Assembly (NCBI GenBank): GCA_947491225.1
Contig: CANLIE010000009.1
Location: 20,558-84,557, forward strand
Direction: 5' to 3'
Source: an uncultured Cellulophaga sp.
Lineage (GTDB): Bacteria > Bacteroidota > Bacteroidia > Flavobacteriales > Flavobacteriaceae
DNA: 64,000 bases
Made by a program: the position numbers and the translations under genes. How positions within the stretch are numbered: position 1 is the stretch's first letter; every line of letters starts with the position of its first letter. This document shows, piece after piece, positions 54,725 to 63,959 of this stretch. Below the pieces are notes generated by a model that made no database searches, had not been told where the DNA came from, and saw only the letters and a list, made by a program, of their open reading frames with translations.

Positions 54725-57079
54725 ATGGCAAAGGCTGTAAAAAAAAAGGAAAGTAAACCGTTTTTTAAATTTATTAAATGGTTTTGGATTTTATTTGTAA
54801 CGGGAATATTTTCTGTAATACTCATATTTTTATTGGCTTCTTGGGGTTTTCTTGGAGTAATGCCAGATTTTGAACGTTTGGAAAACCCACAAACAAATTT
54901 GGCAACCCAAATCATTTCTTCTGATGGTGAGTTATTAGGGAAGTATTATTTAAATGATAACAGAACAGATGTTTCTTTTGAAGAGCTATCCAATCATTTA
55001 GTAGATGCACTAATAGCTACAGAAGATGTGAGACATTATGAACATTCTGGTATTGATGCTAGAGGTACACTGAGAGCCATATTTGCAAAGCTAACATTTA
55101 GAAACAAAGGAGGAGCAAGTACAATATCGCAGCAATTGGCAAGACAATTATTTATTGGAATGAAAGCCAAAGATTGGAAGAGATATACTCAAAAAATTAG
55201 AGAGTGGGTTATTGCTACACGTTTAGAACGCCAGTATACCAAAGAAGAAATAATTGCTATGTATTTCAACATCTATGATTTTGGTAACAATGCAGACGGT
55301 ATACGCTCAGCTTCTAGAATCTATTTCAGTAAAGAACCTAAGGATTTAGATATAAAGGAATCTGCAATGTTGGTAGGGATGTTTAAAAATTCTTCTTTGT
55401 ATAATCCAATCCCTCGTAGAAATCCTGAAGGAACATTTAACAGGAGAAATGTAGTACTGGCACAAATGGCTAAATATGGTTATATAACCCAGAAAGAAAA
55501 AGACTCTCTTAAGCAAATACCTTTAAGCTTGCAATTTTCCCCTGAAAATCATAAAGAAGGTCTAGCAACATACTTTAGAATGTATTTACAAGGCTTTATG
55601 AATGATTGGGTAGAAAAAAATCCAAAACCGGCCATAAAAGGAGAAAGAGATAAATGGAATATCTATTTAGACGGATTAAAAATTTATACCACAATAGATT
55701 CTAGAATGCAGCAAAATGCTGAGAATGCTGTTGAACAACATATGACAAAATTACAAGCAGAGTTTTTTAATCAAAATACACCTGATCGTAATAAAACTGC
55801 TCCTTTTTTAGATTTAAACAAAGGTGAAATAAATAAGATTATGGAACGTGCTATGAAAACTTCTGATCGTTGGAAGGAAATGAAAAAGCAAGGCAAATCT
55901 GAAAAAGACATAAGGGCTTCATTTAAAAAACCAACTCAAATGAACATTTTTGATTGGAAAAGTAAAACAAAAAGAAAAGATACCTTAATGACTCCTTTAG
56001 ATTCTATTAGATACCATAAAACTATTTTAAGAACTGCAATGATGTCTATGGAACCACAAACTGGTCATGTTAAAGCGTGGGTTGGTGGTATAAACTACAC
56101 CCATTTTCAATATGATAATGTATATAGAGGAAGAAATCAAGCTGGTTCCACTTTTAAACCTTTTGTCTATGCTGCTGCAATAGACCAGTTACGTAGAACT
56201 CCGTGTGATTCCCTTATAGATACCCAACACTGTATTGCTGCGGGAAAACACGGGAATATGGAATCTTGGTGTCCTAAAAATTCTGATGGTAAATATTCAG
56301 GTAAAATGATGACTCTAAAACATGCGCTATCAAACTCTGTTAATTCCATTACTGCCAAATTAATAGATGAAGTAGGTCCAGCACCAGTAGTTTCTATGGC
56401 AAAAAAATTGGGTGTCACAGGAGATATTCTTCCAGTACCATCATTAGCATTGGGCACACAAGATGTAAGTGTCTACGAAATGGTTGGCGCATATGGTGCA
56501 TTTGTTAACCAAGGTGTTTATGTAAAACCTGTAATGGTTACTAGAATTGAGGATAAGAACGGCACTATCTTATATGAATACTCTCCTGAAACAAGGGATG
56601 TTATGAGTAAAGACGTTGCCTATGCAATGGTTAATCTTATGGAAGGCGTAACCCAAGGTGGTTCTGGTACAAGGCTAAGACACAACTACCAAGTTAACAG
56701 ACGAGATTACAAAGAAGTTATGACTGGCTACCCCTATGAGTTTAAAAACCCAATAGCAGGAAAAACAGGCACTACACAAAACCAAAGTGATGGTTGGTTT
56801 ATGGGTATGGTACCAAATTTAGTCACAGGAGTATGGGTTGGTGGCGAAGACAGAGCTACTCATTTTAAATCTATTACCTACGGACAAGGAGCTGCAATGG
56901 CGTTACCAATTTGGGGTCTTTATATGAAAGAAAATTATGCCAATAAAGATTTGGGTATTTCAGACAAAGCATTTCCAAAACCTGAAAATATGTCCATTAA
57001 TGTAGATTGTGCTAAAATAAAACAAGAAATGTTGAATAAAGGCACTCCTGAAGATGATTTGGATGATTTTGGTTTTTAA
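54725..57079 (+). CDS. Penicillin-binding protein 1A (bifunctional)
   Basis: A 784-residue class A PBP that polymerises and cross-links peptidoglycan. One N-terminal membrane segment (about 16-42, IKWFWILFVTGIFSVILIFLL), the GT51 domain with EDVRHYEHSGIDARGTLRA and GASTISQQLARQLF, and the transpeptidase with AGSTFKPFVYA (SxxK), SNSVNS and KTGTT. Length typical. It follows gldH and precedes the CoA-transferase genes, all on the plus strand with very short gaps. Confidence 0.95.
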   Translation: MAKAVKKKESKPFFKFIKWFWILFVTGIFSVILIFLLASWGFLGVMPDFERLENPQTNLATQIISSDGELLGKYYLNDNRTDVSFEELSNHLVDALIATEDVRHYEHSGIDARGTLRAIFAKLTFRNKGGASTISQQLARQLFIGMKAKDWKRYTQKIREWVIATRLERQYTKEEIIAMYFNIYDFGNNADGIRSASRIYFSKEPKDLDIKESAMLVGMFKNSSLYNPIPRRNPEGTFNRRNVVLAQMAKYGYITQKEKDSLKQIPLSLQFSPENHKEGLATYFRMYLQGFMNDWVEKNPKPAIKGERDKWNIYLDGLKIYTTIDSRMQQNAENAVEQHMTKLQAEFFNQNTPDRNKTAPFLDLNKGEINKIMERAMKTSDRWKEMKKQGKSEKDIRASFKKPTQMNIFDWKSKTKRKDTLMTPLDSIRYHKTILRTAMMSMEPQTGHVKAWVGGINYTHFQYDNVYRGRNQAGSTFKPFVYAAAIDQLRRTPCDSLIDTQHCIAAGKHGNMESWCPKNSDGKYSGKMMTLKHALSNSVNSITAKLIDEVGPAPVVSMAKKLGVTGDILPVPSLALGTQDVSVYEMVGAYGAFVNQGVYVKPVMVTRIEDKNGTILYEYSPETRDVMSKDVAYAMVNLMEGVTQGGSGTRLRHNYQVNRRDYKEVMTGYPYEFKNPIAGKTGTTQNQSDGWFMGMVPNLVTGVWVGGEDRATHFKSITYGQGAAMALPIWGLYMKENYANKDLGISDKAFPKPENMSINVDCAKIKQEMLNKGTPEDDLDDFGF

Positions 57080-57095
57080 TTAATTCTTATAAAAA

Positions 57096-57800
57096 ATGAT
57101 TAGAAAAACTGTAGCTAATGTTGAAGATGCCTTGAAAGGCGTAAAAGACGATATGACTTTTATGGTCGGTGGTTTTGGTCTATGTGGAATACCAGAAAAT
57201 GCAATATCAGAATTGGTAAAACTAAATGTAAAGGGTATTACTTGTATTTCTAACAATGCAGGTGTAGACGATTTTGGACTTGGGCTTCTTTTACAAAAGC
57301 GCCAAGTAAAAAAAATGGTTTCTTCTTATGTTGGAGAAAATGATGAATTTGAAAGACAAATGCTTAGTGGGGAACTAGAAGTAGAATTAACTCCACAAGG
57401 TACATTAGCAGAAAAATGCAGGGCAGCACAATGTGGTTTCCCTGCCTTTTATACTCCTGCTGGTTATGGAACAGAAGTTGCAGAAGGAAAAGAAACAAGG
57501 GAGTTTAATGGTAAAATGTATATTTTAGAAGAAGCTCCTAAAGCAGATTTCGCTTTTGTTAAAGCGTGGAAAGGAGATGAAGCCGGTAATCTAATTTTTA
57601 AAGGCACGGCTCGTAATTTTAATTCTGTAATGTGTGGAGCAGCAAAAATAACTGTTGCGGAAGTAGAAGAGTTATTACCTGCTGGCAGCTTAGATCCCAA
57701 TGAAATACATATATCAGGAATTTTTGTTCAACGTATTTTTCAAGGTAAAGATTATGAAAAAAGAATAGAACAACGTACTGTTAGAAAAAAGAGTAATTAA
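57096..57800 (+). CDS. scoA: 3-oxoacid CoA-transferase subunit A
   Basis: A 234-residue alpha subunit of succinyl-CoA:3-ketoacid CoA-transferase. [16 protein letters not shown] (CoA loop) and [34 protein letters not shown] are characteristic. It works with the beta subunit at 58179 in ketone-body and acetoacetate catabolism. A 112-aa zinc-ribbon protein is inserted between the two subunit genes, starting 14 bp after this stop. Confidence 0.95.
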   Translation: MIRKTVANVEDALKGVKDDMTFMVGGFGLCGIPENAISELVKLNVKGITCISNNAGVDDFGLGLLLQKRQVKKMVSSYVGENDEFERQMLSGELEVELTPQGTLAEKCRAAQCGFPAFYTPAGYGTEVAEGKETREFNGKMYILEEAPKADFAFVKAWKGDEAGNLIFKGTARNFNSVMCGAAKITVAEVEELLPAGSLDPNEIHISGIFVQRIFQGKDYEKRIEQRTVRKKSN

Positions 57801-57814
57801 CTCTATGTTAGTAT

Positions 57815-58153
57815 ATGAAACTAGAATATAGATGTCCCGCTTGTAAAGCTACAAATTACTACAGACCTGTAATTGCCACTAGAGGTGACTTGCATATGAA
57901 AATTGGCGATTATTTTAATGCAAATTGCACAAGTTGCAACTCCAAAGAAAAAGTACATATTAACAAAATTACAGCTGTGCAAAGCAAAAAAACAATATTA
58001 ATAGGAGTTATAATTGGCTTTGTAACTGGAGTTACTTTGTGGATTATATTTGGAGGCATAGGCATAGTTGCAATAGGTATTCCTATTTTATTTATGACTG
58101 TAGAAAGTAATGCAACTAATACCTTTAACAAGTATATGATTAAACGTAAATAA
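57815..58153 (+). CDS. Small membrane protein with zinc-ribbon N-terminus
   Basis: A 112-residue protein. The N-terminus carries two CxxC knuckles (CPAC at 8-11 and CTSC at 38-41), suggesting a zinc ribbon. About 60-95 is hydrophobic (TILIGVIIGFVTGVTLWIIFGGIGIVAIGIPILF), giving one or two membrane passes, with a short basic tail. I do not recognise a family. It sits 14 bp after scoA and 25 bp before scoB in the same operon, unlike the usual directly adjacent order of those subunits. Confidence 0.72.
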   Translation: MKLEYRCPACKATNYYRPVIATRGDLHMKIGDYFNANCTSCNSKEKVHINKITAVQSKKTILIGVIIGFVTGVTLWIIFGGIGIVAIGIPILFMTVESNATNTFNKYMIKRK

Positions 58154-58178
58154 ATTATCAATTAAAATATTAGATATT

Positions 58179-58832
58179 ATGCTTGATAAGAACGGAATTG
58201 CAAAAAGAATTGCAAAAGAAGTACAAAATGGTTATTATGTTAATCTAGGTATTGGCATACCTACATTAGTGGCAAATTTTGTTACTAATGATATTAATGT
58301 AGAATTTCAAAGTGAAAATGGTGTTTTAGGAATGGGACCGTTTCCTTTTGAAGGTGAGGAAGATGCTGATATCATTAATGCAGGAAAACAAACAATAACA
58401 ACCTTGCCAGGCGCATCTTTTTTTGATTCTGCAACTAGTTTTGGAATGATTAGAGGCAAACACATAGACCTTACTATTCTAGGCGCTATGGAGGTATCTG
58501 AAAATGGAGATATTGCCAATTGGAAAATACCTGGAAAAATGGTAAAAGGTATGGGAGGGGCAATGGATCTCGTTGCATCTGCAGATAACATTATAGTTGC
58601 AATGATGCATACAAACAGAGCTGGCGAATCTAAACTATTAAACCGCTGTTCTTTGCCACTAACTGGGGTTAGTTGTGTAAAAAAAATTGTAACTAACCTA
58701 GCTGTATTAGAAGTAACTAAAAATGGTTTTCTATTGCTAGAACGTGCACCAGGAGTTTCTGTAGAAGAAATAAAAAAAGCCACTAAAGGAACATTGCTAA
58801 TAAGTGGTGATATACCTGAAATGGACATTTAA
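58179..58832 (+). CDS. scoB: 3-oxoacid CoA-transferase subunit B
   Basis: A 217-residue beta subunit. YVNLGIGIPTLVANFV and the catalytic Glu in SENGVLGMG (about 48-56), then DLTILGAMEVSENGDIANWKIPGKMVKGMGGAMDL, define the family. It forms the active enzyme with ScoA at 57096. Last gene of the ricT-gldH-pbp1A-scoA run, with a hairpin overlapping its stop codon region. Confidence 0.95.
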   Translation: MLDKNGIAKRIAKEVQNGYYVNLGIGIPTLVANFVTNDINVEFQSENGVLGMGPFPFEGEEDADIINAGKQTITTLPGASFFDSATSFGMIRGKHIDLTILGAMEVSENGDIANWKIPGKMVKGMGGAMDLVASADNIIVAMMHTNRAGESKLLNRCSLPLTGVSCVKKIVTNLAVLEVTKNGFLLLERAPGVSVEEIKKATKGTLLISGDIPEMDI

Positions 58833-58851
58833 ACGGTATTTTTATACCGTT
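58832..58851 (+). terminator. Hairpin at the end of the scoB operon
   Basis: AACGGTAT/ATACCGTT, perfect 8-bp stem with a T4 loop, starting at the stop codon of scoB. There is no strong T run after it, so efficiency is uncertain. Confidence 0.55.
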
Positions 58852-58988
58852 CACCAAACCATTAGTTTAAGCTATCTATTTTACAACAATATTTAGTTCA
58901 TTCACAACAATAATTTAGATGTTAAATAGGTTAACCTTAACTTTACTTTGTATTAAAAGCGTAACACCAATTTTAACAACTTACAATT

Positions 58989-59090
58989 ATGAATACCCAT
59001 ATCTACCAAACATCTGAAAAAGTAATCTATAAGAAAAATTTTTATATAGGACTAATTTCCTTAACTAAAAAGCTATTTATGTTTTCATAA
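58989..59090 (+). CDS. Possible 33-aa micro-protein
   Basis: MNTHIYQTSEKVIYKKNFYI then a more hydrophobic end (GLISLTKKLFMF). It is bounded by the scoB hairpin upstream and a terminator-like hairpin downstream, so it could be a tiny separate gene. No promoter or family support. Confidence 0.3.
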   Translation: MNTHIYQTSEKVIYKKNFYIGLISLTKKLFMFS

Positions 59091-59111
59091 ATGTGTTTTA
59101 CATAAAATAAT

Positions 59112-59148
59112 AAAGGCACTATATAAAAATGTAGTGTCTTTATTTTTA
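59112..59148. terminator. Bidirectional terminator before the LytTR gene
   Basis: AAAGGCACTA and TAGTGTCTTT form a stem with one mismatch. T-rich DNA lies on both strands, and the LytTR stop is 3 bp from it. Confidence 0.6.
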
Positions 59149-59150
59149 TA

Positions 59151-59843
59151 TTATTTTAAACTTAATTGCTCCAATAATTTTCTCTTATACACTCTACCAA
59201 TGGGAATTTTTTCATTTTCTAAAAACACAGTATTACTTAACAACTTATTAATTTCATTACAGTTGATTATATAAGACTTATGTACCTGTAAAAATACGTT
59301 TTTAGGCAACTTATCCAACCACTCTTTTAATGATGCAATATAGGTAAGCTTGCCTTTTTTTGTAACCAAAGTAACATAATTTCTATCTGATTCTATATAT
59401 AAAATTTCATTGTAATTTATACGATGTTGCGTCTTGTCTACATTTAAAAAAATATGGTTTTCTGTAATAGTCTCAATTTCATTGTTCGTTGTAGTACCAA
59501 TTTTATTAATGGCTTTTAAAAATCTCTCAAAAGAAAAAGGTTTAACCAAATAATCTTTAATAGCAGTTTCTTCATAGCTTTCTGCAGCATAACTGGCATA
59601 TGCTGTAGTCATAATAATCATTGGAGACTGATGAAGTGTTCTAATAAAATCCATTCCTGAAATATCTGGAAGGTTTATATCTAAAAACATTACATTAATT
59701 ACATTATTTTTTAAAAATTCGTTTGCTGCCAATGCTGTTTGAAAAGAACCTATAAGCTCTAGACTTTCTATTTTAGAAATATACTTTTTTAATATAGTCT
59801 GAGCCGGAATTTCATCTTCAACTATAATACATTTAAACCTCAT
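59151..59843 (-). CDS. LytTR-family response regulator
   Basis: A 230-residue regulator. Receiver with Glu9-Asp10, phospho-acceptor Asp55 (VMFLDINLP) and Lys in DYLVKPFSF; C-terminal LytTR DNA-binding domain (about 140-225, YIESDRNYVTLVTKKGKLTY, VFLQVHKSYIIN). It overlaps the sensor gene upstream by 4 bp, so the pair is translationally coupled. Targets are unknown. Confidence 0.95.
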   Translation of the reverse strand: MRFKCIIVEDEIPAQTILKKYISKIESLELIGSFQTALAANEFLKNNVINVMFLDINLPDISGMDFIRTLHQSPMIIMTTAYASYAAESYEETAIKDYLVKPFSFERFLKAINKIGTTTNNEIETITENHIFLNVDKTQHRINYNEILYIESDRNYVTLVTKKGKLTYIASLKEWLDKLPKNVFLQVHKSYIINCNEINKLLSNTVFLENEKIPIGRVYKRKLLEQLSLK

Positions 59844-60811
59844 ACCAGTTCTATTTTGAGCTTTACAATATAATTATCCTTATTTTCAAATTCTAATTCA
59901 TATTTATCTTTATAAATTAAAACCAATCTTTTCTTTAGATTTTTTAACCCTATTGGATTGGATTCTTTATCAATTTTTATGCTATTCACAACATTGGAAC
60001 AACTACATTCTAAAATGCCATTTGCTACACAAATTTTAATTGTAATTATACTATTGGCTGCACTATGCTTAAATGCATTTTCTATTAATGTTATTAATAA
60101 AAGTGGCGCAATTTGATGCTTATAGCTGTCTATTTCCTTTATATACCTTACTTCTTTTACATTCTCAGTCCTTATCCTCTGAAAAACAATGTAGTTATCT
60201 ATATAATCTATCTCTTTCTGCAAAGAAACCATAGTAGAATTACTACCATATAAAACATATTTAAGGTTGTTAGAAAGCATAAGAATCATTTCTGGAGTCT
60301 CTTTTGGCTTTTCTAATGAATAAGCGTAAACAGTATTTAGATTATTAAAGAGTACATGTGGATTTATTTGAGATTTTAAATACTGCAATTCCATTTCAAT
60401 GTTCTCTTTTTTAATTTGTGCTACCTCATCTTGTTTTTCTATATATTGAAACAGCATCCAAACAAAAGAGAAAAAAATTATTGGCACCAATGTTTGCCAT
60501 AGATAATCCGACAGACATTTCATTATACTACAGCCACATTTAGCAAAATAATTACAATACATTTCTGTAGCCAGTACTGCCACCAAGGTAATTGTTAGTG
60601 CATATAATATGTGCCACTTTCTCTTTATAAAAAAAGGTAACAAAAATTGATTGTTTGTGTAAACTATGGCTAGAAGAATAAAAAAATAGTGAAGAAATGG
60701 ATTTTCTTTCCAGTAATAACTAGAAAATACAAAAAGTGATACAAATACAAATAATACCCAAAAAAGAAGATGTATTAATCCCTTGGAAAAACGATTACTC
60801 AAAATTTTCAT
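59840..60811 (-). CDS. LytS/YehU-type sensor histidine kinase
   Basis: A 323-residue kinase. About four membrane segments in the first 125 residues (such as 11-30, 42-60, 69-88, 106-124), then His152 in SQINPHVLFNNLNTVYA (His_kinase family) and a C-terminal ATPase domain whose G-boxes are partly degenerate (GLKNLKKRLVLIY). No periplasmic domain, so it may sense a membrane or intracellular signal. Co-transcribed with the LytTR regulator; divergent from the thioredoxin-like gene. Confidence 0.93.
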   Translation of the reverse strand: MKILSNRFSKGLIHLLFWVLFVFVSLFVFSSYYWKENPFLHYFFILLAIVYTNNQFLLPFFIKRKWHILYALTITLVAVLATEMYCNYFAKCGCSIMKCLSDYLWQTLVPIIFFSFVWMLFQYIEKQDEVAQIKKENIEMELQYLKSQINPHVLFNNLNTVYAYSLEKPKETPEMILMLSNNLKYVLYGSNSTMVSLQKEIDYIDNYIVFQRIRTENVKEVRYIKEIDSYKHQIAPLLLITLIENAFKHSAANSIITIKICVANGILECSCSNVVNSIKIDKESNPIGLKNLKKRLVLIYKDKYELEFENKDNYIVKLKIELV

Positions 60812-61022
60812 TCAACAAATTTAATATGTAAAGTACTTGTAAAGTATTACTCCTTCAACTTTTATATACAAACAAAAGTTTTGAAGGTACCAACGACATT
60901 TTTTGCCAACAAAAACGTTGCATAGCTACACTTTTGAGTTTCATACCCTTTAATATGTTGTCTGTAAATTACACTTCCATCCTTTATTTTATACAGATAT
61001 ATTTCGATTTTAAAACCATTTT

Positions 61023-61580
61023 ATGAAAAATTATCTATCACTAATCTGTACATCATTTCTATTTCTAACTACTTTTACTTTATCCTCACAATTGATTAAT
61101 AAAGTTAGTAAAGACCACAATAATCGAGAAATTTTATTAGGAAAAATAAATAAAACTGACCTGATGCAAAATTCATTTGCAAATTGGTTTAACCCTAAAT
61201 ATAATGCTTATAAAGTAGATAGTAAATCTGTAATGCTTATTAAAAATAAAATTAAAAAATATAAAATAGTTGCTTTTATGGGTACGTGGTGTGGTGATAG
61301 CAAAAGAGAGATTCCGCATTTTTATAAAATATTAGAATCCATAGACTACCCTATGAAAAAATTTACACTTATTGCAGTGGATAACTCAAAGGAGAATTAC
61401 AAAAAAAGTCCAAATGGGGAAGAAAAAGGGCTAAACATTAAACGTGTTCCTACATTTATAATTTACAAAAATGGAAAAGAGATAAATAGGATTATTGAAT
61501 CTCCAATAATTTCTCTAGAAAAAGATCTAGCAGCAATTGTTTCTGGAAAAGAATATATCCCAAACTATTCTGATAAATAA
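61023..61580 (+). CDS. Thioredoxin-fold exported protein with CxxS active site
   Basis: A 185-residue protein. Signal peptide about 1-22 (SFLFLTTFTLSSQ). The active-site loop is WCGDSKRE: Cys90 and Ser93 instead of the usual two Cys, so it is a CxxS variant rather than a redox pair. The cis-Pro motif RVPTFII follows at about 150. Such proteins act in envelope disulfide chemistry or as binding factors. Divergent from the LytS kinase. Confidence 0.85.
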   Translation: MKNYLSLICTSFLFLTTFTLSSQLINKVSKDHNNREILLGKINKTDLMQNSFANWFNPKYNAYKVDSKSVMLIKNKIKKYKIVAFMGTWCGDSKREIPHFYKILESIDYPMKKFTLIAVDNSKENYKKSPNGEEKGLNIKRVPTFIIYKNGKEINRIIESPIISLEKDLAAIVSGKEYIPNYSDK

Positions 61581-61906
61581 ATGCTTTAACGGCACGTTAT
61601 GTATTTTAGTAAAGTTCTATTGGTTTGAGTTAACTCTCAATACAATGTTATTAAAATTATATTTAGGTTTTCATTATCAAATGCTTATCCGTAAGGTTCC
61701 CCAAGATAATTACATCTATATCACACTGCTGCTATCATCAGTCTATTAAAGAGGTGCTACCACACTTTTACAAGTAATACCTTTTATCCTGTAGGCTTTA
61801 AAAGCTGATTTACAACTTTCCTCATTAGGAAAATGCTTTGTGAATTCTAATAATTTTATACCTTAAGATACGAAATATTTACTAGGGAAACTAGCGAACA
61901 AGCATA
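61581..61906. other. 326-bp gap
   Basis: A 70-codon frame at 61537 runs across the thioredoxin stop and looks spurious. No hairpin with a T run and nothing else recognised. Confidence 0.4.
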
Positions 61907-62725
61907 TTATTTTAATTTAATCTTTCTTACTTTTCCTCTATTCAATTCTTTTAGTATATCTATATCTTGAATTTTTGAATTGTCAAGTTTGTAAACTAAA
62001 ACGAATTTCATTTCTGTCAAGTCGATGAATGTAGTATATAGAGTGCCTCCTACTTTACCTGTTAAATCTTTTTGTGGTATTTGAACCGCCCTTCCAATTA
62101 CATTTCCAATGTCTTTTATCGTAAGAGTATCTTTCATCTCATCCAACTCGTCTAATCCATTTTGTATTATTGGATACCTCCAACAAGCCATTTCAGTTTG
62201 GGTTGAATCTGAAAGATTAAAATTTGTCGCTATAAGTCGATTACCTTTCATTTCAACAATATTTTTAACTCCATTTATCCATTCTATAATTACTGCTTTG
62301 CCATTTTTGTCTCCCAATAGGATATGAGCATTTTTTAAGGCCACTTTTTTCTCTTCTAAATATTGTACTGCTTCATCTACTGTTTGACATTTTGCCAATA
62401 TTTCATCAGTTATATTTCCTTTTGGAGAGGAATAACCATTAGGAATTTTTTGTATAGGTGTTGCAGCTCCATCTATAACCAATCCTTTTTCATTAACACC
62501 GCCTTGACCAAAATTCTTCCAACCATACCAAATCCTACCCAGTTCACCTTTTGAGCTTGGTTTTATTTGGATGTATGGCTTAACATCGTAAAAATAATCT
62601 TCATTATTCACAAAATATATTTTGCCTGTTTTTTTATCTATGTAGTAAACTATAGAACAAGCAAGTGCTTTTCCATAAAATAAAAGAGCAATTAAAACTA
62701 AGATTAGATATTTAATTTTTTTCAT
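61907..62725 (-). CDS. Linear amide C-N hydrolase, choloylglycine/Ntn type, exported
   Basis: A 272-residue protein of the Ntn-hydrolase group. Signal peptide 1-22 (ILVLIALLFYGKALA), so cleavage would expose Cys23 (ACSIVYY), the nucleophile. Asp43 in VNNEDYF and the later ATNFNLSD and YTTFIDLTEMKFVLVYK match choloylglycine/penicillin acylase-like enzymes. Cleaves an amide bond of a small substrate, identity unknown. It lies immediately downstream of structured element copy A, the same relation the serine hydrolase has to copy B. Confidence 0.85.
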   Translation of the reverse strand: MKKIKYLILVLIALLFYGKALACSIVYYIDKKTGKIYFVNNEDYFYDVKPYIQIKPSSKGELGRIWYGWKNFGQGGVNEKGLVIDGAATPIQKIPNGYSSPKGNITDEILAKCQTVDEAVQYLEEKKVALKNAHILLGDKNGKAVIIEWINGVKNIVEMKGNRLIATNFNLSDSTQTEMACWRYPIIQNGLDELDEMKDTLTIKDIGNVIGRAVQIPQKDLTGKVGGTLYTTFIDLTEMKFVLVYKLDNSKIQDIDILKELNRGKVRKIKLK

Positions 62726-62740
62726 TTCAAGAGTGTTTTT

Positions 62741-62884
62741 TTAATGACGCACAATGGTTTCGTATAACCGTCAGTTATGGGTTAATATGCGTTAATTTTC
62801 GGTTTGACACTAACCTTAGCAATTCCAAGTGGATTCGGACGTAGTCAAATCCGCCGTAATTGCGGTTATACATTGTTAGCCACA
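62741..62884 (-). repeat. Structured intergenic element, copy A
   Basis: Read on the minus strand it starts TGGCTAACAATGTATAACCG, overlapping the GDPD stop, has CCGCAATTACGG palindromes, CACTTGGAATTGCT then AAGGTTAG, and ends with TAACTGACGGTTATACG then CATTGTGCGTCATT. Ends are partly inverted (TATAACCG with CGGTTATA). About 144 bp. Resembles attC-like cassette junctions in that a gene ends exactly at its boundary and the next gene begins shortly after. Confidence 0.55.
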
Positions 62885-63660
62885 GTAATTTCATTTTTCA
62901 ATTTAGCCGGAAATTCAGTGAATATTCCGTTTACTCCCACTTTTTCCAATTTGTCCATTTCATTTTTTGAGTTTACGGTTATCACTTTTTCTCCCTCGTT
63001 CAACCAGACCCAAAGTCGTTTATTTCGATTACTGATATGTTTAACCACTCTGCCTTTCAAAAGTTTTATATTGCCAAATTTTACGGGCAACATTAAAATG
63101 TCAGATTTTATTGGAAATAGACTGTCCAAAAGCAAAAAACTACTGTAAACCATTTTTTTGACTTCCTTTGTTGCGGCTCCGTAAGTCCAATTCGGTCGTT
63201 TTGCCTTGAATTTTTCAGAAACTTGGTCGTAATGGCTTACCACTACAATTTGCTTTTCCATTTGGTGTCTTTCGATAATTTCTATTATTTTGTCGATAGC
63301 TTTTAAGTTGTCCGTATGGATGTCGAGCAATAATTTTGATTTTGGGAACAACTGACAAACTTCTTCGAGGGTTGGAATTTGTATTGGGTTTTGACGATAT
63401 GGAAATTCCGATCCTATTTTAAAGTTAAATCCACAATTTAATTTTTTGATTGAATCTAGATCCAATTCTTGAATGTTGTTTTTAACCCCTGTTGTTCTTT
63501 CCGTTTCATAATCGTGAAACAGTACAATTTGGCCGTCTCTTGTTATTTGCAAATCCATTTCAATTCGCCAATCGGGATTTGTTTCTATGCAATGCTTGAT
63601 TCCCTCGATGGAATTTTCGGGATTTTCCCCTCTACCGCAACTGTAACATATTATTTCCAA
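62866..63660 (-). CDS. Glycerophosphodiester phosphodiesterase-like gene, unusual start and active site
   Basis: A 264-residue GDPD-family protein: the metal Glu-Asp (EMDLQIT, about 38-44) and His in VLFHDYETERTTG are present, followed by the barrel strands LLLDIHTD and LWVWLNEGEKVITV. The first catalytic motif, normally HRG, here reads SCGRGENPEN, so the His is missing. There is no ATG at the expected N-terminus; the first acceptable codon is TTG 63660, inside the end of the previous gene. It looks more GC-rich than its neighbours, and its 3' end runs into the structured element. It may be a truncated or divergent acquired copy. Confidence 0.72.
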   Translation of the reverse strand: MEIICYSCGRGENPENSIEGIKHCIETNPDWRIEMDLQITRDGQIVLFHDYETERTTGVKNNIQELDLDSIKKLNCGFNFKIGSEFPYRQNPIQIPTLEEVCQLFPKSKLLLDIHTDNLKAIDKIIEIIERHQMEKQIVVVSHYDQVSEKFKAKRPNWTYGAATKEVKKMVYSSFLLLDSLFPIKSDILMLPVKFGNIKLLKGRVVKHISNRNKRLWVWLNEGEKVITVNSKNEMDKLEKVGVNGIFTEFPAKLKNEITVANNV

Positions 63661-63959
63661 AATTTGTGGTTTTTTAATTTTTTCTCTAATTGCTCTATAT
63701 CATCAATACTAATCAATAGTGTGTTACATTTTCGTTTGATTCCATAGATAAACTCACAATAGACTTGTTCTTTCATATGAATGACCGTATTGAATGATTC
63801 TATATCACCTAACGCTGTAAACTGGCAGGAATTTGATTTAACAACATCACTTATTTTGGTCGTGAATTCAATGCTTTCTATTTTTTCAAGAGGCATCTTT
63901 GTTGTTCCAAATAATCCTAATTTAACGTGAGTTCGACGTAAAAAGTGAATATTTTTCAT
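63651..63959 (-). CDS. Small protein of unknown function
   Basis: A 102-residue protein with an alternating beta pattern (VKLGLFGTTKMPLEKIESIEF, TVIHMKEQVYCEFIYG) and a basic tail. No family recognised. It ends at 63651, overlapping the GDPD frame by 10 bp. Upstream to the window edge (63960-64000) only AT-rich DNA is visible. Confidence 0.5.
   Translation of the reverse strand: MKNIHFLRRTHVKLGLFGTTKMPLEKIESIEFTTKISDVVKSNSCQFTALGDIESFNTVIHMKEQVYCEFIYGIKRKCNTLLISIDDIEQLEKKLKNHKFWK

Larger units (their letters stand above)
58833..59150. other. Gap between scoB and the LytTR gene
   Basis: It holds the hairpin above, a 33-residue micro-ORF (58989-59090) and a second hairpin at 59112-59148. Confidence 0.5.

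Noticed and set aside
61537..61749. 70-codon plus frame after the thioredoxin gene
   Set aside because: Overlaps the real gene's end in another frame and reads as a random hydrophobic string.
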